Shown: positions 28,269 through 37,358 of the stretch, piece after piece | Position numbering within the stretch: position 1 is the stretch's first letter | Layout of the letters: every line of letters starts with the position of its first letter | Assembly: GCF_030711405.1 (NCBI RefSeq) | Contig: NZ_JAULSI010000003.1 | Span: 56,398 to 120,397, forward strand | Direction: 5' to 3' | DNA: 64,000 nucleotides | Origin: Massilia brevitalea | GTDB taxonomy: Bacteria; Pseudomonadota; Gammaproteobacteria; Burkholderiales; Burkholderiaceae_D | Notes under the pieces: generated by a model | The model's input: the letters and a program-made list of their open reading frames with translations, nothing else | Told to the model about the DNA's origin: nothing | The model's database searches: none | Made by a program: the position numbers and the translations under genes

Positions 28269-29777
28269 TTATTTCAGCACCAGGCCCGTGAACCCGATGG
28301 GCTCGGCAATGAAGACCGTCCCACAGTTCACGGTCGGGTATTCGTAATCGAAGGCGATCTGGCCGCTGCTGTTGATTGCGCGCAGCTTGCTGCGCGTACG
28401 GCCTGCCGCCGCGGCGTAGCCGATCAGGTAGTTGCCGGGCGTGGTTTCGTAGGTGCTGGAGCAGACGTCCGAATAGATCGGTGGTTCGGGGGCATAGGTC
28501 CAGACCTCGGCGGCAGTGCGCTTCTTCTCGTCGATCGCATAGCGCGAAGGCGTGCTGAAGTCACGCGTAATACCAGGCGCGGTGTCCGCAGGATGATTGT
28601 AACTGCCAAGGCCGTTATTGAAGAGCAGCAGTTCGCCGTTCGGCGTGATCGACAGCGTATGCTGCCCGATCGGCACCTTGCCTGAGGTGAGTTCGAGCGC
28701 CAGCGCGCGCAGCGAGGGATAATCGACGTACCAGTGCTTGGTGGTGTCGCCGAACAGCCATTTGATCTTGCCGGTCTGGTAGTCGAGCTTGACGACGAAG
28801 TTCTCGCGGCTGGAGATCAGCAGCGAATCGTCGGCTGGCACGTAGATCGCGGAATTCATGTGGAACCAGTCGGTGCCGTCGCGCACGAAGTTAGCGGGGT
28901 CGTCGCCTCCGGCCTGTATCGCTGCGCGGAAGATATGAGCCAGGTCCCATTCCTTCAGGATCGCGCCGTCGGTGCCGATTTCCGCCAAAATCGACTCGAT
29001 CTTCGGCACTCCGCCATCGTTCGCGTCGAGTTCGGCAAGCAAGCCCTTCTTGCCCGCCGACAGGTCGTGGTGGAAGTTGGTATAGCGCGTGGCGGCGAGC
29101 GGGATGGTGGTAAATGAACCGGTCAGGTCGAAGCGCCGCAATTCCGGCGTCGTGGCGCTGCCGACGTAGAACGCGTCGTCGCCGAACCAGGTCGAGGGCG
29201 AGGTGTTCGGATCGGCGCCCAGCCAGCGCATGTTGCCGTCGGAGTCGAGCACGACCGGCGCATAGGCATTGTTCTTGATGAGCATATAGTCGAACCCCGG
29301 CGCCGCGGCGGCGCTGCGCGCGGTGTTCACCTCGGGCGTGGTGTAGACTGCCGCCGGCCCCGTATAAGCCGGCGCAGCCACCGTCACCTGCTCGTCGTCG
29401 GTCGACTTGTCCTCGAACGCCGCGCTGACCGTGACGCCGTTGGCATACCCGGCATACAGCCCGAACACCGGAATGACGAGCCGCCGGTCGGCCGCGCGCC
29501 AGGCGCCGGTGCGTTCGATCCAGGCGCGGGTAAAGGTGGTGCTCATCGGCTTGGAAAAGGTGCCGGGCCGGGCGGCGATGGTGTACGACACGCTGGACAG
29601 GTGGGAAAAGTCGTCGAGCGAGAGGGTGAGGTTGGCGACGAAAGGCGTGGAGCCCGGCGCCTGGCCGACCACCCGTACGCGCGCCTCCTCGGCCTGGGTG
29701 TCGTCGTCGGAATGGCTGCAGGCTGCCAGCAGCAGGCAGGGGGAAAGTAACAATACGGTACGCAATGCGGTCTTCAT
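28269..29777 (-). CDS. Arylsulfotransferase (ASST)-like lipoprotein
   Basis: 502 residues with a lipoprotein signal (lipobox LLLAAC, Cys20), so it is probably anchored in an envelope membrane. Segments NFHHDLSAGKKGLLAELDAN, DWFHMNSAIYVPADDSLLIS, KIKWLFGD and IGQHTLSITPNGELLLFNNG follow the beta-propeller pattern of PAS-independent aryl-sulfate sulfotransferases, which move sulfate between phenolic compounds. The catalytic histidine expected in these enzymes could be that of the FHMNS or QHTLS segments; I cannot decide. An isolated gene, divergent from copA, with the CueR operator in the shared upstream region. Confidence 0.8.
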   Translation of the reverse strand: MKTALRTVLLLSPCLLLAACSHSDDDTQAEEARVRVVGQAPGSTPFVANLTLSLDDFSHLSSVSYTIAARPGTFSKPMSTTFTRAWIERTGAWRAADRRLVIPVFGLYAGYANGVTVSAAFEDKSTDDEQVTVAAPAYTGPAAVYTTPEVNTARSAAAAPGFDYMLIKNNAYAPVVLDSDGNMRWLGADPNTSPSTWFGDDAFYVGSATTPELRRFDLTGSFTTIPLAATRYTNFHHDLSAGKKGLLAELDANDGGVPKIESILAEIGTDGAILKEWDLAHIFRAAIQAGGDDPANFVRDGTDWFHMNSAIYVPADDSLLISSRENFVVKLDYQTGKIKWLFGDTTKHWYVDYPSLRALALELTSGKVPIGQHTLSITPNGELLLFNNGLGSYNHPADTAPGITRDFSTPSRYAIDEKKRTAAEVWTYAPEPPIYSDVCSSTYETTPGNYLIGYAAAAGRTRSKLRAINSSGQIAFDYEYPTVNCGTVFIAEPIGFTGLVLK

Positions 29778-29905
29778 GCAGCCTCCAGGAAATGGGATAC
29801 TGACGAGTTACAGATTCGATGCCGGCTCTGCCTTGAAGTTCTGGCAGGACGGCGATGCCACCGACCGGCTCAATCGTCTTCGCCATGCTGCCCCGGCAGC
29901 GGCGC

Positions 29906-29936
29906 TTGACCTTCCCACGATGGGAAGCAATATCCT
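29906..29936 (+). promoter_or_regulatory. CueR-type promoter/operator of copA
   Basis: -35 TTGACC (29906-29911) and -10 TATCCT (29931-29936) with a 19-base spacer holding CTTCCCACGATGGGAAG (29911-29927). It matches known CueR sites of copA promoters and the site before cueR here at 3096-3126. Confidence 0.9.
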
Positions 29937-29960
29937 GTGGGTATCGGAAGGAGATGAACC

Positions 29961-32441
29961 ATGAACAAAAGCCTCGAACAGCATGCCAAGCCCGGCGCGG
30001 CAAGCTTTGATATTTCCGGCATGACATGCGCATCCTGCGTCGCGCGTGTGGAGAAGGCGCTACGCGCGGTGCCCGGGGTGGAGGACGCCAGCGTCAACCT
30101 GGCCACCGAGCGCGCCAGCGTGCGCGGCGCGGCCGACAGCGCCGCCATCGTCGCGGCCGTGCACAGGGCCGGCTACGAGGCTGCCCCCACCCCGGCCGCG
30201 CCGCTGCGCACCGCGGCGCCGGCTCGCGCCCTGCCGGCCTGGTGGCCGGTGGCCGCCGCCGCACTGCTGAGCGCGCCGCTGATGCTGCCGATGCTCGGTC
30301 AGCTGGCCGGCGCCGACTGGCCGCTGCCGGGCTGGCTGCAATGGCTGCTGGCCACGCCAGTCCAGTTCTGGCTCGGCGCGCGCTTCTACCGCGCCGGCTG
30401 GAAAGCGCTGCGTGCCGGCGCCGGCAACATGGACCTGCTGGTCGCGCTTGGCACCAGCGCCGCCTACGGCCTGTCGGTCTACCTGCTGCTGGCCGGCGGG
30501 CATGGCGCCGGCCACCTGTATTTCGAATCCTCGGCGGTCGTCATCACCCTGGTCCTGCTGGGCAAGTGGCTGGAAGCGCGCGCCCGGCGCCAGACCCTGG
30601 AAGCGATCGGCGCGCTGGAATCGCTGCGCGCTACCGATGCCCTGGTGCGGCGCGGCGGCCACGACCATGTGATCGACGTCGGCATGCTAGTTGTTGGCGA
30701 TGTGCTGGTGGTGCGGCCCGGGGCGCGCGTCGCCGCCGACGGCGTGGTGGAGGAAGGCCGCAGCCATCTCGACGAATCGCTGCTCACCGGCGAGAGCCTG
30801 CCGCTGGCCAAGGGGCCGGGCGAGCGCGTTACCGGCGGCGCCGTGAACGGCGAGGGCCTGCTGCTGGTGCGCGTGACGGCGGTCGGCGCGGCGACCCTGC
30901 TGTCGCAGATCATTCGCCAGGTGGAAGACGCGCAGGCGGTCAAGGCGCCGGTCCAGCGCCTGGTCGACCGCGTCAGCGCGGTGTTCGTGCCGGCCGTGCT
31001 GCTGGTCTCCGTGCTCACTTTCATCGGCTGGTGGCTGGCCACCGGCGACTGGCAGGGCGCGCTGCTGAACGCGGTGGCGGTGCAGGTGATTGCCTGTCCC
31101 TGCGCGCTGGGCCTGGCGACGCCGACCGCGATCATGGTCGGCACCGGCGTGGCGGCGCGCCACGGCATCCTGATCCGCGACGCCGAGGCGCTGGAAACCG
31201 CGCACGCGGTGGACACCGTGGTCTTCGACAAGACCGGCACCCTGACCGAGGGCCGGCCGGTGGTGGTGGCGCTCGAAGGCAGCCAGCCGGAGCGGGTGCT
31301 GGCGCTGGCGGCCGCCGTGCAGCAGGCGAGCAGCCATCCGCTGGCGCACGCGGTGGGCGAGCTGGCCCGCCAGCGCGGCCTGGTCCTGCAGCCCGCCGCC
31401 GAAGCCCAGGCCCTGCCGGGACGCGGCGTGCAGGCGAGCGTGGGCGCCGCGCGCGTCTGGCTGGGCAATGCGCGCCTCGCCGATGAACTCGGCGCCGCGC
31501 TTGGGCAGTGGCAGGAGGCGGCGGCGCGCCATGAAGCCGAAGGCCGCACCGTGTCCTGGCTGCTGCGCGAGCAAGGCGGCCAGCCTGAGGTGCTGGGCCT
31601 GCTCGCCTTTGGCGACCGCGTGCGCGCCACGGCGCCGGCCGCGGTGGCGCGCCTGCAGGCGATGGGTGTGCGCACCAGCATGCTGACCGGCGATAACCTG
31701 GGCGCGGCGCGCGCGGTGGCGGCGGCGGTCGGCATCGGCGAATACGCCGCCGGGGTCTTGCCCGGCGAAAAGGCCGAGCACGTGCAGCGTGCGCTGGCGG
31801 CCGGACGCAGGGTGGCGATGGTCGGCGACGGCATCAACGATGCGCCGGCCCTGGCTGCGGCCAGCGTCGGCATCGCCATGGCCGGCGGCACCGACGTCGC
31901 CATGCACACCGCCGGCATCACGCTGATGCGCGCCGATCCGGCCCTGGTGGCGGACGCCATTGCGGTGTCGCAGCGCACCTACCGCAAGATCCGCCAGAAC
32001 CTGGGCTGGGCCTTTGCCTATAATGTCGTCGGCATTCCGCTGGCTGCCTTCGGCCTGCTGAACCCGATGCTGGCCGGCGCCGCGATGGCGCTCAGCTCAG
32101 TGAGCGTGGTGAGCAACGCGCTGCTGCTGCGGCGCTGGCAGCCGGCCGCGCCTGCACCATCGAGCATGGACCAGGCAAGCATGCCATCATCAACCATCGG
32201 GGCGAGCCTGCCCCTATCCAAAGGAGAACACACCATGTACGAACTGACTGTCGAAGGCATGAGCTGCGGCCATTGCGTGGGCCGCGTGACCAGGACCGTG
32301 CAAGGCATCGACGCCGGCGCGAAGGTCGAGATCGACCTGCCGACCAAGAAGGTCAGGATCGACAGCGGCGCCGACCTGGACCGGATCGCGGCGGCGATCG
32401 ACGACGCCGGCTATCCGGTGACGGCGCGCGCGGTGGACTGA
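29961..32441 (+). CDS. copA: Copper-exporting P1B-ATPase CopA with a C-terminal CopZ-like domain
   Basis: Inner-membrane ATPase that exports Cu(I). The 826-residue product has an N-terminal heavy-metal domain (GMTCASC near residue 20), the actuator TGES in LLTGESLP, the transport motif CPC in ACPCALG (about 378), phosphorylation site DKTGT (about 424), HP in SSHPLAHA and hinge [10 protein letters not shown]. Unusually it continues through a low-complexity linker (about 733-758) into a second heavy-metal domain with GMSCGHC (about 767). The linker contains a perfect ribosome binding site and ATG for that last domain. Controlled by the CueR-type promoter just upstream. Confidence 0.95.
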   Translation: MNKSLEQHAKPGAASFDISGMTCASCVARVEKALRAVPGVEDASVNLATERASVRGAADSAAIVAAVHRAGYEAAPTPAAPLRTAAPARALPAWWPVAAAALLSAPLMLPMLGQLAGADWPLPGWLQWLLATPVQFWLGARFYRAGWKALRAGAGNMDLLVALGTSAAYGLSVYLLLAGGHGAGHLYFESSAVVITLVLLGKWLEARARRQTLEAIGALESLRATDALVRRGGHDHVIDVGMLVVGDVLVVRPGARVAADGVVEEGRSHLDESLLTGESLPLAKGPGERVTGGAVNGEGLLLVRVTAVGAATLLSQIIRQVEDAQAVKAPVQRLVDRVSAVFVPAVLLVSVLTFIGWWLATGDWQGALLNAVAVQVIACPCALGLATPTAIMVGTGVAARHGILIRDAEALETAHAVDTVVFDKTGTLTEGRPVVVALEGSQPERVLALAAAVQQASSHPLAHAVGELARQRGLVLQPAAEAQALPGRGVQASVGAARVWLGNARLADELGAALGQWQEAAARHEAEGRTVSWLLREQGGQPEVLGLLAFGDRVRATAPAAVARLQAMGVRTSMLTGDNLGAARAVAAAVGIGEYAAGVLPGEKAEHVQRALAAGRRVAMVGDGINDAPALAAASVGIAMAGGTDVAMHTAGITLMRADPALVADAIAVSQRTYRKIRQNLGWAFAYNVVGIPLAAFGLLNPMLAGAAMALSSVSVVSNALLLRRWQPAAPAPSSMDQASMPSSTIGASLPLSKGEHTMYELTVEGMSCGHCVGRVTRTVQGIDAGAKVEIDLPTKKVRIDSGADLDRIAAAIDDAGYPVTARAVD
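32220..32226 (+). promoter_or_regulatory. Internal Shine-Dalgarno site for the CopZ-like domain
   Basis: AAAGGAG, 8 bases before an in-frame ATG at 32235, inside the copA reading frame. Its quality exceeds that of most starts in this window. Confidence 0.7.
32235..32441 (+). CDS. Possible separately translated CopZ-like copper chaperone (in frame within copA)
   Basis: 68 residues beginning [18 protein letters not shown], a complete heavy-metal-associated domain with the two copper-binding cysteines. It shares frame and stop codon with copA, so both a fusion protein and a free chaperone could be made. The preceding AAAGGAG at optimal distance argues for internal initiation. This may be an old copA-copZ gene pair in which the copA stop codon was lost, since the linker has the look of former intergenic DNA. 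Confidence 0.5.
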   Translation: MYELTVEGMSCGHCVGRVTRTVQGIDAGAKVEIDLPTKKVRIDSGADLDRIAAAIDDAGYPVTARAVD

Positions 32442-32445
32442 AGCT

Positions 32446-33294
32446 TCAGGCGGCGATCTCGGGCAGCGACTTCAGTCCGCGCCCGATGGTCTCGCAATCG
32501 GCGGCGCTCGGCTTGCGGTCTTCGGCGATACCCAGGCTGCCAACGGTCCAGGCCTGCAGCTTGAGCTGCTCGTCGCGCACCACTGCGCTGGCGGCGGCGG
32601 CATCGCTGCGGCTGGAGCGCGCCATCATCACCACGGCCGCCTGGTCGAGCGCGGGCTTGTGCGCCGCCTGCCAGGCGCCGTAGGCCTCCTGCACGCCTGG
32701 TGCAGTAGCGGGGAAGGCGCGCGCGCAGAACGTCACGATCCCGCCCAGCAGGTCCTTGCGCGCCATGAGGCGGGTCAGGCGCTCTTCTTCGGCGGACAGA
32801 GGCGCAGCAGGGGCCGCCGGCGCCGCAGGAACGGGCACGGCGGCCTGTAGCTCGCGGTAGAAATCCTTCGGGTCTTTTGGATTGGCCTGGACATGCGCCA
32901 CCTTGGCGAGGAAGCCGCTGTCGGGTTCGAGCCTGCCGCCGACGGACCCGATCGCCGTACCGCGCCGGAACACCATCTGCTCGGGCAGGCCGATCGGCTT
33001 GGGCAGCTTGCCGAAATCCGGGAACGTGTGCCACACCGGCCACTGCACGCGCACGTACTTGACCCTGGTATCGCGTGCCGGCGCGACGGCGTTGTCGAAG
33101 GCCTTGTCGGCGCCGATGCAATAGCGGCACTTGGGGTCGGGAGACGTAAATTGCACCACGACGGTGTCGTTCCTGGCGAGGAAGGCGGGCAGGTCCTGCA
33201 TCCGGACTTCCTGCACGCGGGCAGCGTGGGCGGGGTTGGCGGCAGCGCTGACGAGGACAGCGGAAAGAATGCATCCGATACGAGAGAGTGTCAT
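32446..33294 (-). CDS. Secreted thioredoxin-like protein
   Basis: 282 residues with a signal peptide (MTLSRIGCILSAVLVSAAANPAHA) and a thioredoxin-fold segment VVVQFTSPDPKCRYCIGADKAF, whose CRYC motif could be redox active in the periplasm. After a proline/alanine linker (about 152-170) comes a helical domain of about 110 residues that I do not recognise, with two more cysteines. It converges on copA only 4 bases away. No Shine-Dalgarno sequence is seen before the ATG; a hairpin (33301-33347) ends directly in front of it. A link to copper or disulfide repair is only suggested by position. Confidence 0.78.
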   Translation of the reverse strand: MTLSRIGCILSAVLVSAAANPAHAARVQEVRMQDLPAFLARNDTVVVQFTSPDPKCRYCIGADKAFDNAVAPARDTRVKYVRVQWPVWHTFPDFGKLPKPIGLPEQMVFRRGTAIGSVGGRLEPDSGFLAKVAHVQANPKDPKDFYRELQAAVPVPAAPAAPAAPLSAEEERLTRLMARKDLLGGIVTFCARAFPATAPGVQEAYGAWQAAHKPALDQAAVVMMARSSRSDAAAASAVVRDEQLKLQAWTVGSLGIAEDRKPSAADCETIGRGLKSLPEIAA

Positions 33295-33300
33295 GGAAAA

Positions 33301-33347
33301 GAAGGGCTGGAAGTCGACTGTCCGATTGTCGATTATTCAAGCCCTTC
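33301..33347 (-). terminator. Hairpin between the multicopper oxidase and the thioredoxin-like gene
   Basis: Outer stem GAAGGGCT (33301-33308) with AGCCCTTC (33340-33347), inner stem TCGAC (33314-33318) with GTCGA (33328-33332). On the minus strand it is followed by TTTTCC and then the ATG of the thioredoxin-like gene, so it may end the copper operon, or control the next start. Confidence 0.55.
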
Positions 33348-33401
33348 CTTCAATGCCGCACGCATGAACGTGCCGAATAAGGTCTCAAGCCGAAAAACGC
33401 T

Positions 33402-34793
33402 TCAATGCCCGTGCTGTTGCGGCTTGCGTGCCGATGCGGCGCCTGGCGCAGGGGCGGGCGCCGTGCCCGGCGCCTGGGCGGCCGGCGGCAGTTCGCCGGT
33501 CCACTCGCGCGCCACCGTGCCGGCCGGATGCCGGTACCAGCCGGGGTCGCGGTAGTCGCCGCGCGCCAGCCCCTCGCGCACCTTCAGCACCGTGAACATG
33601 CCGCCCATCTCCAGGTTGCCGAAAGGGCCGCGCCCGGTCATCATCGGCAGGGTGTTCTCGGGCAGCGGCATCTGCATGTCGCCCATCGAGCCGCCCTTGT
33701 CGCCCATGACCATGTAGCCGGGGATCAGGTCGTTGATCTTCTCGGCCACGTCGCGGTGGTCGACGCCGATCAGGTTCGGCACCTCGTGGCCCATGGCGTT
33801 CATGGTGTGGTGCGACTTGTGGCAATGGAAGGCCCAGTCGCCGGGATTGTCGGCCACGAATTCGATGGCGCGCATCTGGCCTACGGCGACGTCGACGCTC
33901 ACTTCCGGCCAGCGTGCCTCGGGCCGCACCCAGCCGCCGTCGGTGCAGGCGACTTCGAAGCGGTGCCCGTGCAGGTGGATCGGATGGTTCGTCATGGTGA
34001 GATTCCCGACGCGGATGCGCACCCGGTCGCCCAGGCGCGCCACCATCGGGTCGAGGCCGGGGAAGACGCGGCTGTTCATGGTCCACAGATTAAAGTCGAG
34101 CATGGTGTTGGTGCGCGGCGTGTAGCTGCCCGGCTCGATGTCGAAGGCGCCGAGCAGCATCACGTAGTCGCGCTCGACGGCATGCTGGCGCGGGTCCTTC
34201 GGGTGCGTGACCCAGGAACCCATCATCCCCATCGCCATCTGCTGCATCTCGTCGGCGTGCGGGTGGTACATGAAGGTGCCGGCGTGGCGCGCCACGAATT
34301 CATACATGAAGGTCTTGCCGGGCGCGATGCCGGGCTGGGTCAGGCCGGTTACGCCGTCCATCCCGCAGGGCAGGATCTGGCCGTGCCAGTGGACGCTGGT
34401 GTGCTCGGGCAGCTTGTTGGTGACGAAAATGCGCACGCGGTCGCCCTCGACCACCTCGATGGTCGGGCCCGGGCTCTGGCCGTTGTAGCCCCACAAATTG
34501 GCCTGCATGCCAGGAGCGAGTTCGCGCACCACGGGTTCGGCCACCAGGTGGAATTCCTTGACGCCGTCCTTCATGCGCCAGGGCAGGGACCAGCCGTTCA
34601 GGGTAACGACCGGATGGTAGGGACGGCCGTTGGGCGGGGCCAGCGGCGCGGCGGTGGCGCCCGATGCCGCGGCATTGGCTTGCGGGTTCGGTGCATACGG
34701 TGCTTCCGGCAGGCCGGCTGCGCCGGCGCGGCTGACCGCTGCGGCGCCGACCAGGGTGCCGCCGGCGCCGAGGAATGCTCTGCGGGTGGTCAT
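33402..34793 (-). CDS. Periplasmic multicopper oxidase, CopA/CueO-like
   Basis: 463-residue copper oxidase, probably oxidising Cu(I) to the less toxic Cu(II) in the periplasm. A twin-arginine signal (MTTRRAFLGAGGTLVG) suggests export in folded form. Copper ligands are all present: HWHG, HPHADEM, HPIHLHGH and HCHKSHHTMNAM (the HCHxxxHxxxxM pattern of type 1 and 3 sites). A Gly/Met-rich stretch with MGDKGGSMGDMQM and a His tail at the end (QQHGH) could bind extra copper. It overlaps the TolC-type gene by ATGA and is the last gene of the copper operon. Confidence 0.93.
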   Translation of the reverse strand: MTTRRAFLGAGGTLVGAAAVSRAGAAGLPEAPYAPNPQANAAASGATAAPLAPPNGRPYHPVVTLNGWSLPWRMKDGVKEFHLVAEPVVRELAPGMQANLWGYNGQSPGPTIEVVEGDRVRIFVTNKLPEHTSVHWHGQILPCGMDGVTGLTQPGIAPGKTFMYEFVARHAGTFMYHPHADEMQQMAMGMMGSWVTHPKDPRQHAVERDYVMLLGAFDIEPGSYTPRTNTMLDFNLWTMNSRVFPGLDPMVARLGDRVRIRVGNLTMTNHPIHLHGHRFEVACTDGGWVRPEARWPEVSVDVAVGQMRAIEFVADNPGDWAFHCHKSHHTMNAMGHEVPNLIGVDHRDVAEKINDLIPGYMVMGDKGGSMGDMQMPLPENTLPMMTGRGPFGNLEMGGMFTVLKVREGLARGDYRDPGWYRHPAGTVAREWTGELPPAAQAPGTAPAPAPGAASARKPQQHGH

Positions 34794-36178
34794 GGTGCGT
34801 GTTCCTTGTGTTGGTTGGTGGCGGCCTGCGGTGCGGGGCCGCCCAGGGCCAGCTGCAATGCCGCTTCCTGGATCCAGAAATCCTTTAAAGCCTCGATGGC
34901 GGCGTTCACGGCGCCGGCCTGTTCGCGCGCATCGAGCAGCAGTTCGAAGGGGCTGGCCAGCATGCCGTTGTAGCGCAGCAGGACTTCGCCGGAGATCTTC
35001 TTGCGCAGCGGGAGGACCTCGTCGCGGTAGTGGCGCGCCAGGTCCCAGCCGCCGCGGTAGGCGAGGTAGCGTTCGCGCGCCTCGCTGCGCGCATTGACCG
35101 CGGTCTCGGCGACGCGCCGCAGCGACTGCATGTACACCGCTTCGGCGCGCGCGCTGCGGGCGCCGCCCCAGTCGAACAGCGGCAGTTCCAGCGACAGCGC
35201 GTAGCCGCGCGCGCGCGGTTCGCCGGTCTCGCTCTTGCGTTCCAGGCCGAGCTCCAGCACGTTGACGAAGCGCGTGGTGCGGGTCAGGCCGAGATTCGCC
35301 GCGGTGCTGGCCGCTTCCTGGCGCGCGGCCTGGACGTCGGCGCGGCGCGCCAGGGCGAGGCGCTCGGTTTCGTTCAGTTCCAGCGGCGCGGCCGGCAGGT
35401 CGGGCAGGCGCTCGGGCAGAGTAAAAGCGGTTTGCTCGCCCCACAGGCCGAGCAGGCGCGCCAGGCGTTCGCGGCTGGCGACCAGCCCCTGTTCGGCGCG
35501 CATGACGCCGGCGGCGGCTTCGGCATGGAACAGCTGCTCGCGTGCGCTGTCGAGGGCGCTGGCGTTGCCGGAGCGGGTCATGCGGCCGGTCAGCTCGGCG
35601 CTGGCCTCGGCGGCGGCGTTCACGCGCCGTGCGTAATCCAGGGCCTGACGCGCGGCCACCGCCTCGGCCCAGGCGCGCCGTGTCTCGAAGGCGTGGCGCT
35701 CGATGGCGGCGCCGACGTTCAGGCTGACCTGCTCGAAGCGCGCCTGTTCCAGCCGCCGCGACAGGGGCAGGGTCAGCGCCTGCACCAGGCTGAAGGTAAG
35801 CGAGCGTTCGATCTCGACCGACCCGCCGCCGGATGTGCGCTTGAAGCCGACACCCGGATTTTGCAGGCGCGCTGCCTGGGCCAGGTCGGCCTGGGCGAAG
35901 CCGGCGTCCCAGTAGCTCGCCTGCAGGCCGGGATGGTTCAGCAGGGCGATGCGCACCGCGTCTTCGCGGCCCAGCGGCTGCGCCAGCAGGGCGCGCACGG
36001 TGTCGGCGACCGAGCGTTCGTCGGCCTCGGTGCGCACCAGCTTCGCTTCGGCGCCGGTGCGCGCACGGGCCGCGTCGGCGACGGCGCCGAACCCGCCATC
36101 CGGCGCCACGCCGACACAGCCCGCCAGCAGCGCAGCGGCGCCGGCCAGCGCACCGCGTGTCACGATGGAGGCTGGCAT
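34790..36178 (-). CDS. TolC-family outer-membrane lipoprotein
   Basis: 462 residues with a lipoprotein signal (lipobox LLAGC) and two TolC-type outer-membrane efflux repeats made of long helices, for example LGREDAVRIALLNHPGLQAS and LNETERLALARRADVQAARQ. The second matches the usual start of the second repeat. Such proteins form the outer-membrane duct of efflux systems, but no pump or adaptor lies beside it. The gene overlaps the preceding repeat-protein gene by ATGA and the oxidase gene by ATGA, so it belongs to the copper operon and may replace CopB. Confidence 0.88.
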   Translation of the reverse strand: MPASIVTRGALAGAAALLAGCVGVAPDGGFGAVADAARARTGAEAKLVRTEADERSVADTVRALLAQPLGREDAVRIALLNHPGLQASYWDAGFAQADLAQAARLQNPGVGFKRTSGGGSVEIERSLTFSLVQALTLPLSRRLEQARFEQVSLNVGAAIERHAFETRRAWAEAVAARQALDYARRVNAAAEASAELTGRMTRSGNASALDSAREQLFHAEAAAGVMRAEQGLVASRERLARLLGLWGEQTAFTLPERLPDLPAAPLELNETERLALARRADVQAARQEAASTAANLGLTRTTRFVNVLELGLERKSETGEPRARGYALSLELPLFDWGGARSARAEAVYMQSLRRVAETAVNARSEARERYLAYRGGWDLARHYRDEVLPLRKKISGEVLLRYNGMLASPFELLLDAREQAGAVNAAIEALKDFWIQEAALQLALGGPAPQAATNQHKEHAP

Positions 36179-36723
36179 CAGTGCTGCCCCTCGTGCTGGT
36201 GCGCCGGCGCGGCCGGACGGTGGCCGGCATGCGGATCGGCCGGGGCTGGAGCGGGCATGGTGTGGCCGGCGTGCGGGTCGGCTGGTGCTTGAGCAGGCAT
36301 GGTGTGGCCGGCATGTGGATCGGCCGGGGCCGGAGCTGGCATGGCGTGGCCAGCATGCGGATTGGCTGGTGCAGGAACTGGCATCGCGTGGCCGGCATGC
36401 GGATCGGCCGGTGCCGCAGCGGGCATGGCATGCCCGGCGTGCGGGTCGGCGCCGTGCGTCGCGTGGCCGTGGCCCGGTGTGGCCGCGACGATGCGGTTCT
36501 GTTCCTTCCAGGCCTGGTCGGGCGTGGCCGGTTCGGCGCGGCGCGGCTGGTAGGCGGCGCCGGTCTGGTAGCGCGTCGGCGGCACCGGCGCGTTGGGGTC
36601 GGCGGCGGGCACGCTGGCGGCGTGGGCAGCATGGACGCTGACGGCCAGCAGGCCGGCGCTCAGGAAAGCTGAAGACGCGCGGGACGGCGCGATGCGCGCA
36701 ATGCGCGAAATGGCGGATAGCAT
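36178..36723 (-). CDS. Secreted His/Met-repeat protein, probable copper binder
   Basis: 181 residues with a signal peptide ending near VHAAHA. From residue 93 on there are six tandem units of 14 residues, close to DPHAGHAMPAPAPA, giving pairs of His and Met in each, then a His-rich end (HQHEGQH). Such repeats bind copper in periplasmic CopB- and PcoE-type proteins. The DNA has a 42-base tandem repeat (36203-36447), so unit number may vary between strains. A GAGGA site precedes the start. Its stop overlaps the TolC-type start by ATGA. Confidence 0.82.
   Translation of the reverse strand: MLSAISRIARIAPSRASSAFLSAGLLAVSVHAAHAASVPAADPNAPVPPTRYQTGAAYQPRRAEPATPDQAWKEQNRIVAATPGHGHATHGADPHAGHAMPAAAPADPHAGHAMPVPAPANPHAGHAMPAPAPADPHAGHTMPAQAPADPHAGHTMPAPAPADPHAGHRPAAPAHQHEGQH
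36203..36447. repeat. 42-base tandem repeat encoding the His/Met units
   Basis: Six copies of about 42 bases within the repeat-protein gene; each encodes a variant of DPHAGHAMPAPAPA. The copies differ at few bases, which indicates recent expansion. Confidence 0.85.
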
Positions 36724-36783
36724 GGAATCCTCACTGGTTGCATACGACAGGGCCGCGCGGCAAGCGGCGCGGCAGGCGGCAAA

Positions 36784-37203
36784 TCAGGCGAGGACGAAGC
36801 GGGGAGGCCGTTCGGGCAGGGCGAGGTCGACCGAAGGCAGGAGCCCGGCCGAGAACGGAGCCGCCAGGCGCGGCGGCGCATGCACCGGCAGGGCGAGGAC
36901 GGGCGCCGGCACGATGGCCGCACCGATGGAGCAGGCCGAGCAGGCGCCACACTTGGCGTTGCCGTGGTGCTGGGGCGAATGCTGGCTGTCGCCCGCATCC
37001 GGAGCCGACATGGCGTGGTGTGCGCCGCCATGCATGCCGTGGTGGGCATGCTCCGCGCCCGCATCCGCCGGCGCGGAAGGGGCGGGCATCGTGTGCCCCA
37101 TGCTGCCCACCCCGCAGCCGAACATGGCCGCCGAGGCGAATCCCTGGAAGGGAACCGCCAGCAGGACCAGCCACAGGGTCAGGGTGCGCAAGAGGGTATT
37201 CAC
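36784..37203 (-). CDS. Met/His/Cys-rich exported protein at the head of the copper operon
   Basis: 139 residues with a signal peptide or single membrane span (TLTLWLVLLAVPFQGFASA). The mature part is rich in His and Met (GSMGHTMP, HAHHGMHGGAHHAM) and has the cysteine cluster CGACSACS near residue 85, followed by a second hydrophobic stretch. It resembles DUF2946-type proteins that accompany copper genes, though I am not certain of the family. It uses GTG at 37203. It is first in the operon and lies 60 bases before the His/Met-repeat gene, so a copper-related role is a reasonable inference. Confidence 0.72.
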   Translation of the reverse strand: MNTLLRTLTLWLVLLAVPFQGFASAAMFGCGVGSMGHTMPAPSAPADAGAEHAHHGMHGGAHHAMSAPDAGDSQHSPQHHGNAKCGACSACSIGAAIVPAPVLALPVHAPPRLAAPFSAGLLPSVDLALPERPPRFVLA

Positions 37204-37290
37204 GCGGCCATTCTAGCACGCTGCCTCGGCGATATGGCGGCGGGGCGCCGGCCGGCCGTCGTCTCTGCAGCTCCCCGCAATTCTTGATTG

Positions 37291-37310
37291 TCAGCATAAA
37301 TACCTGCTGA
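37291..37310. promoter_or_regulatory. Palindrome between the copper operon and a divergent gene
   Basis: TCAGCA (37291-37296) and TGCTGA (37305-37310) with an 8-base centre. It lies 88 bases before the copper operon start and 49 before the plus-strand gene. No CueR-type box is present here, so the operon may have another regulator. Confidence 0.4.
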
Positions 37311-37358
37311 TAATATGTTGCCCATCAGTCAATCACTGTTGAATAAAGGACCACACGG

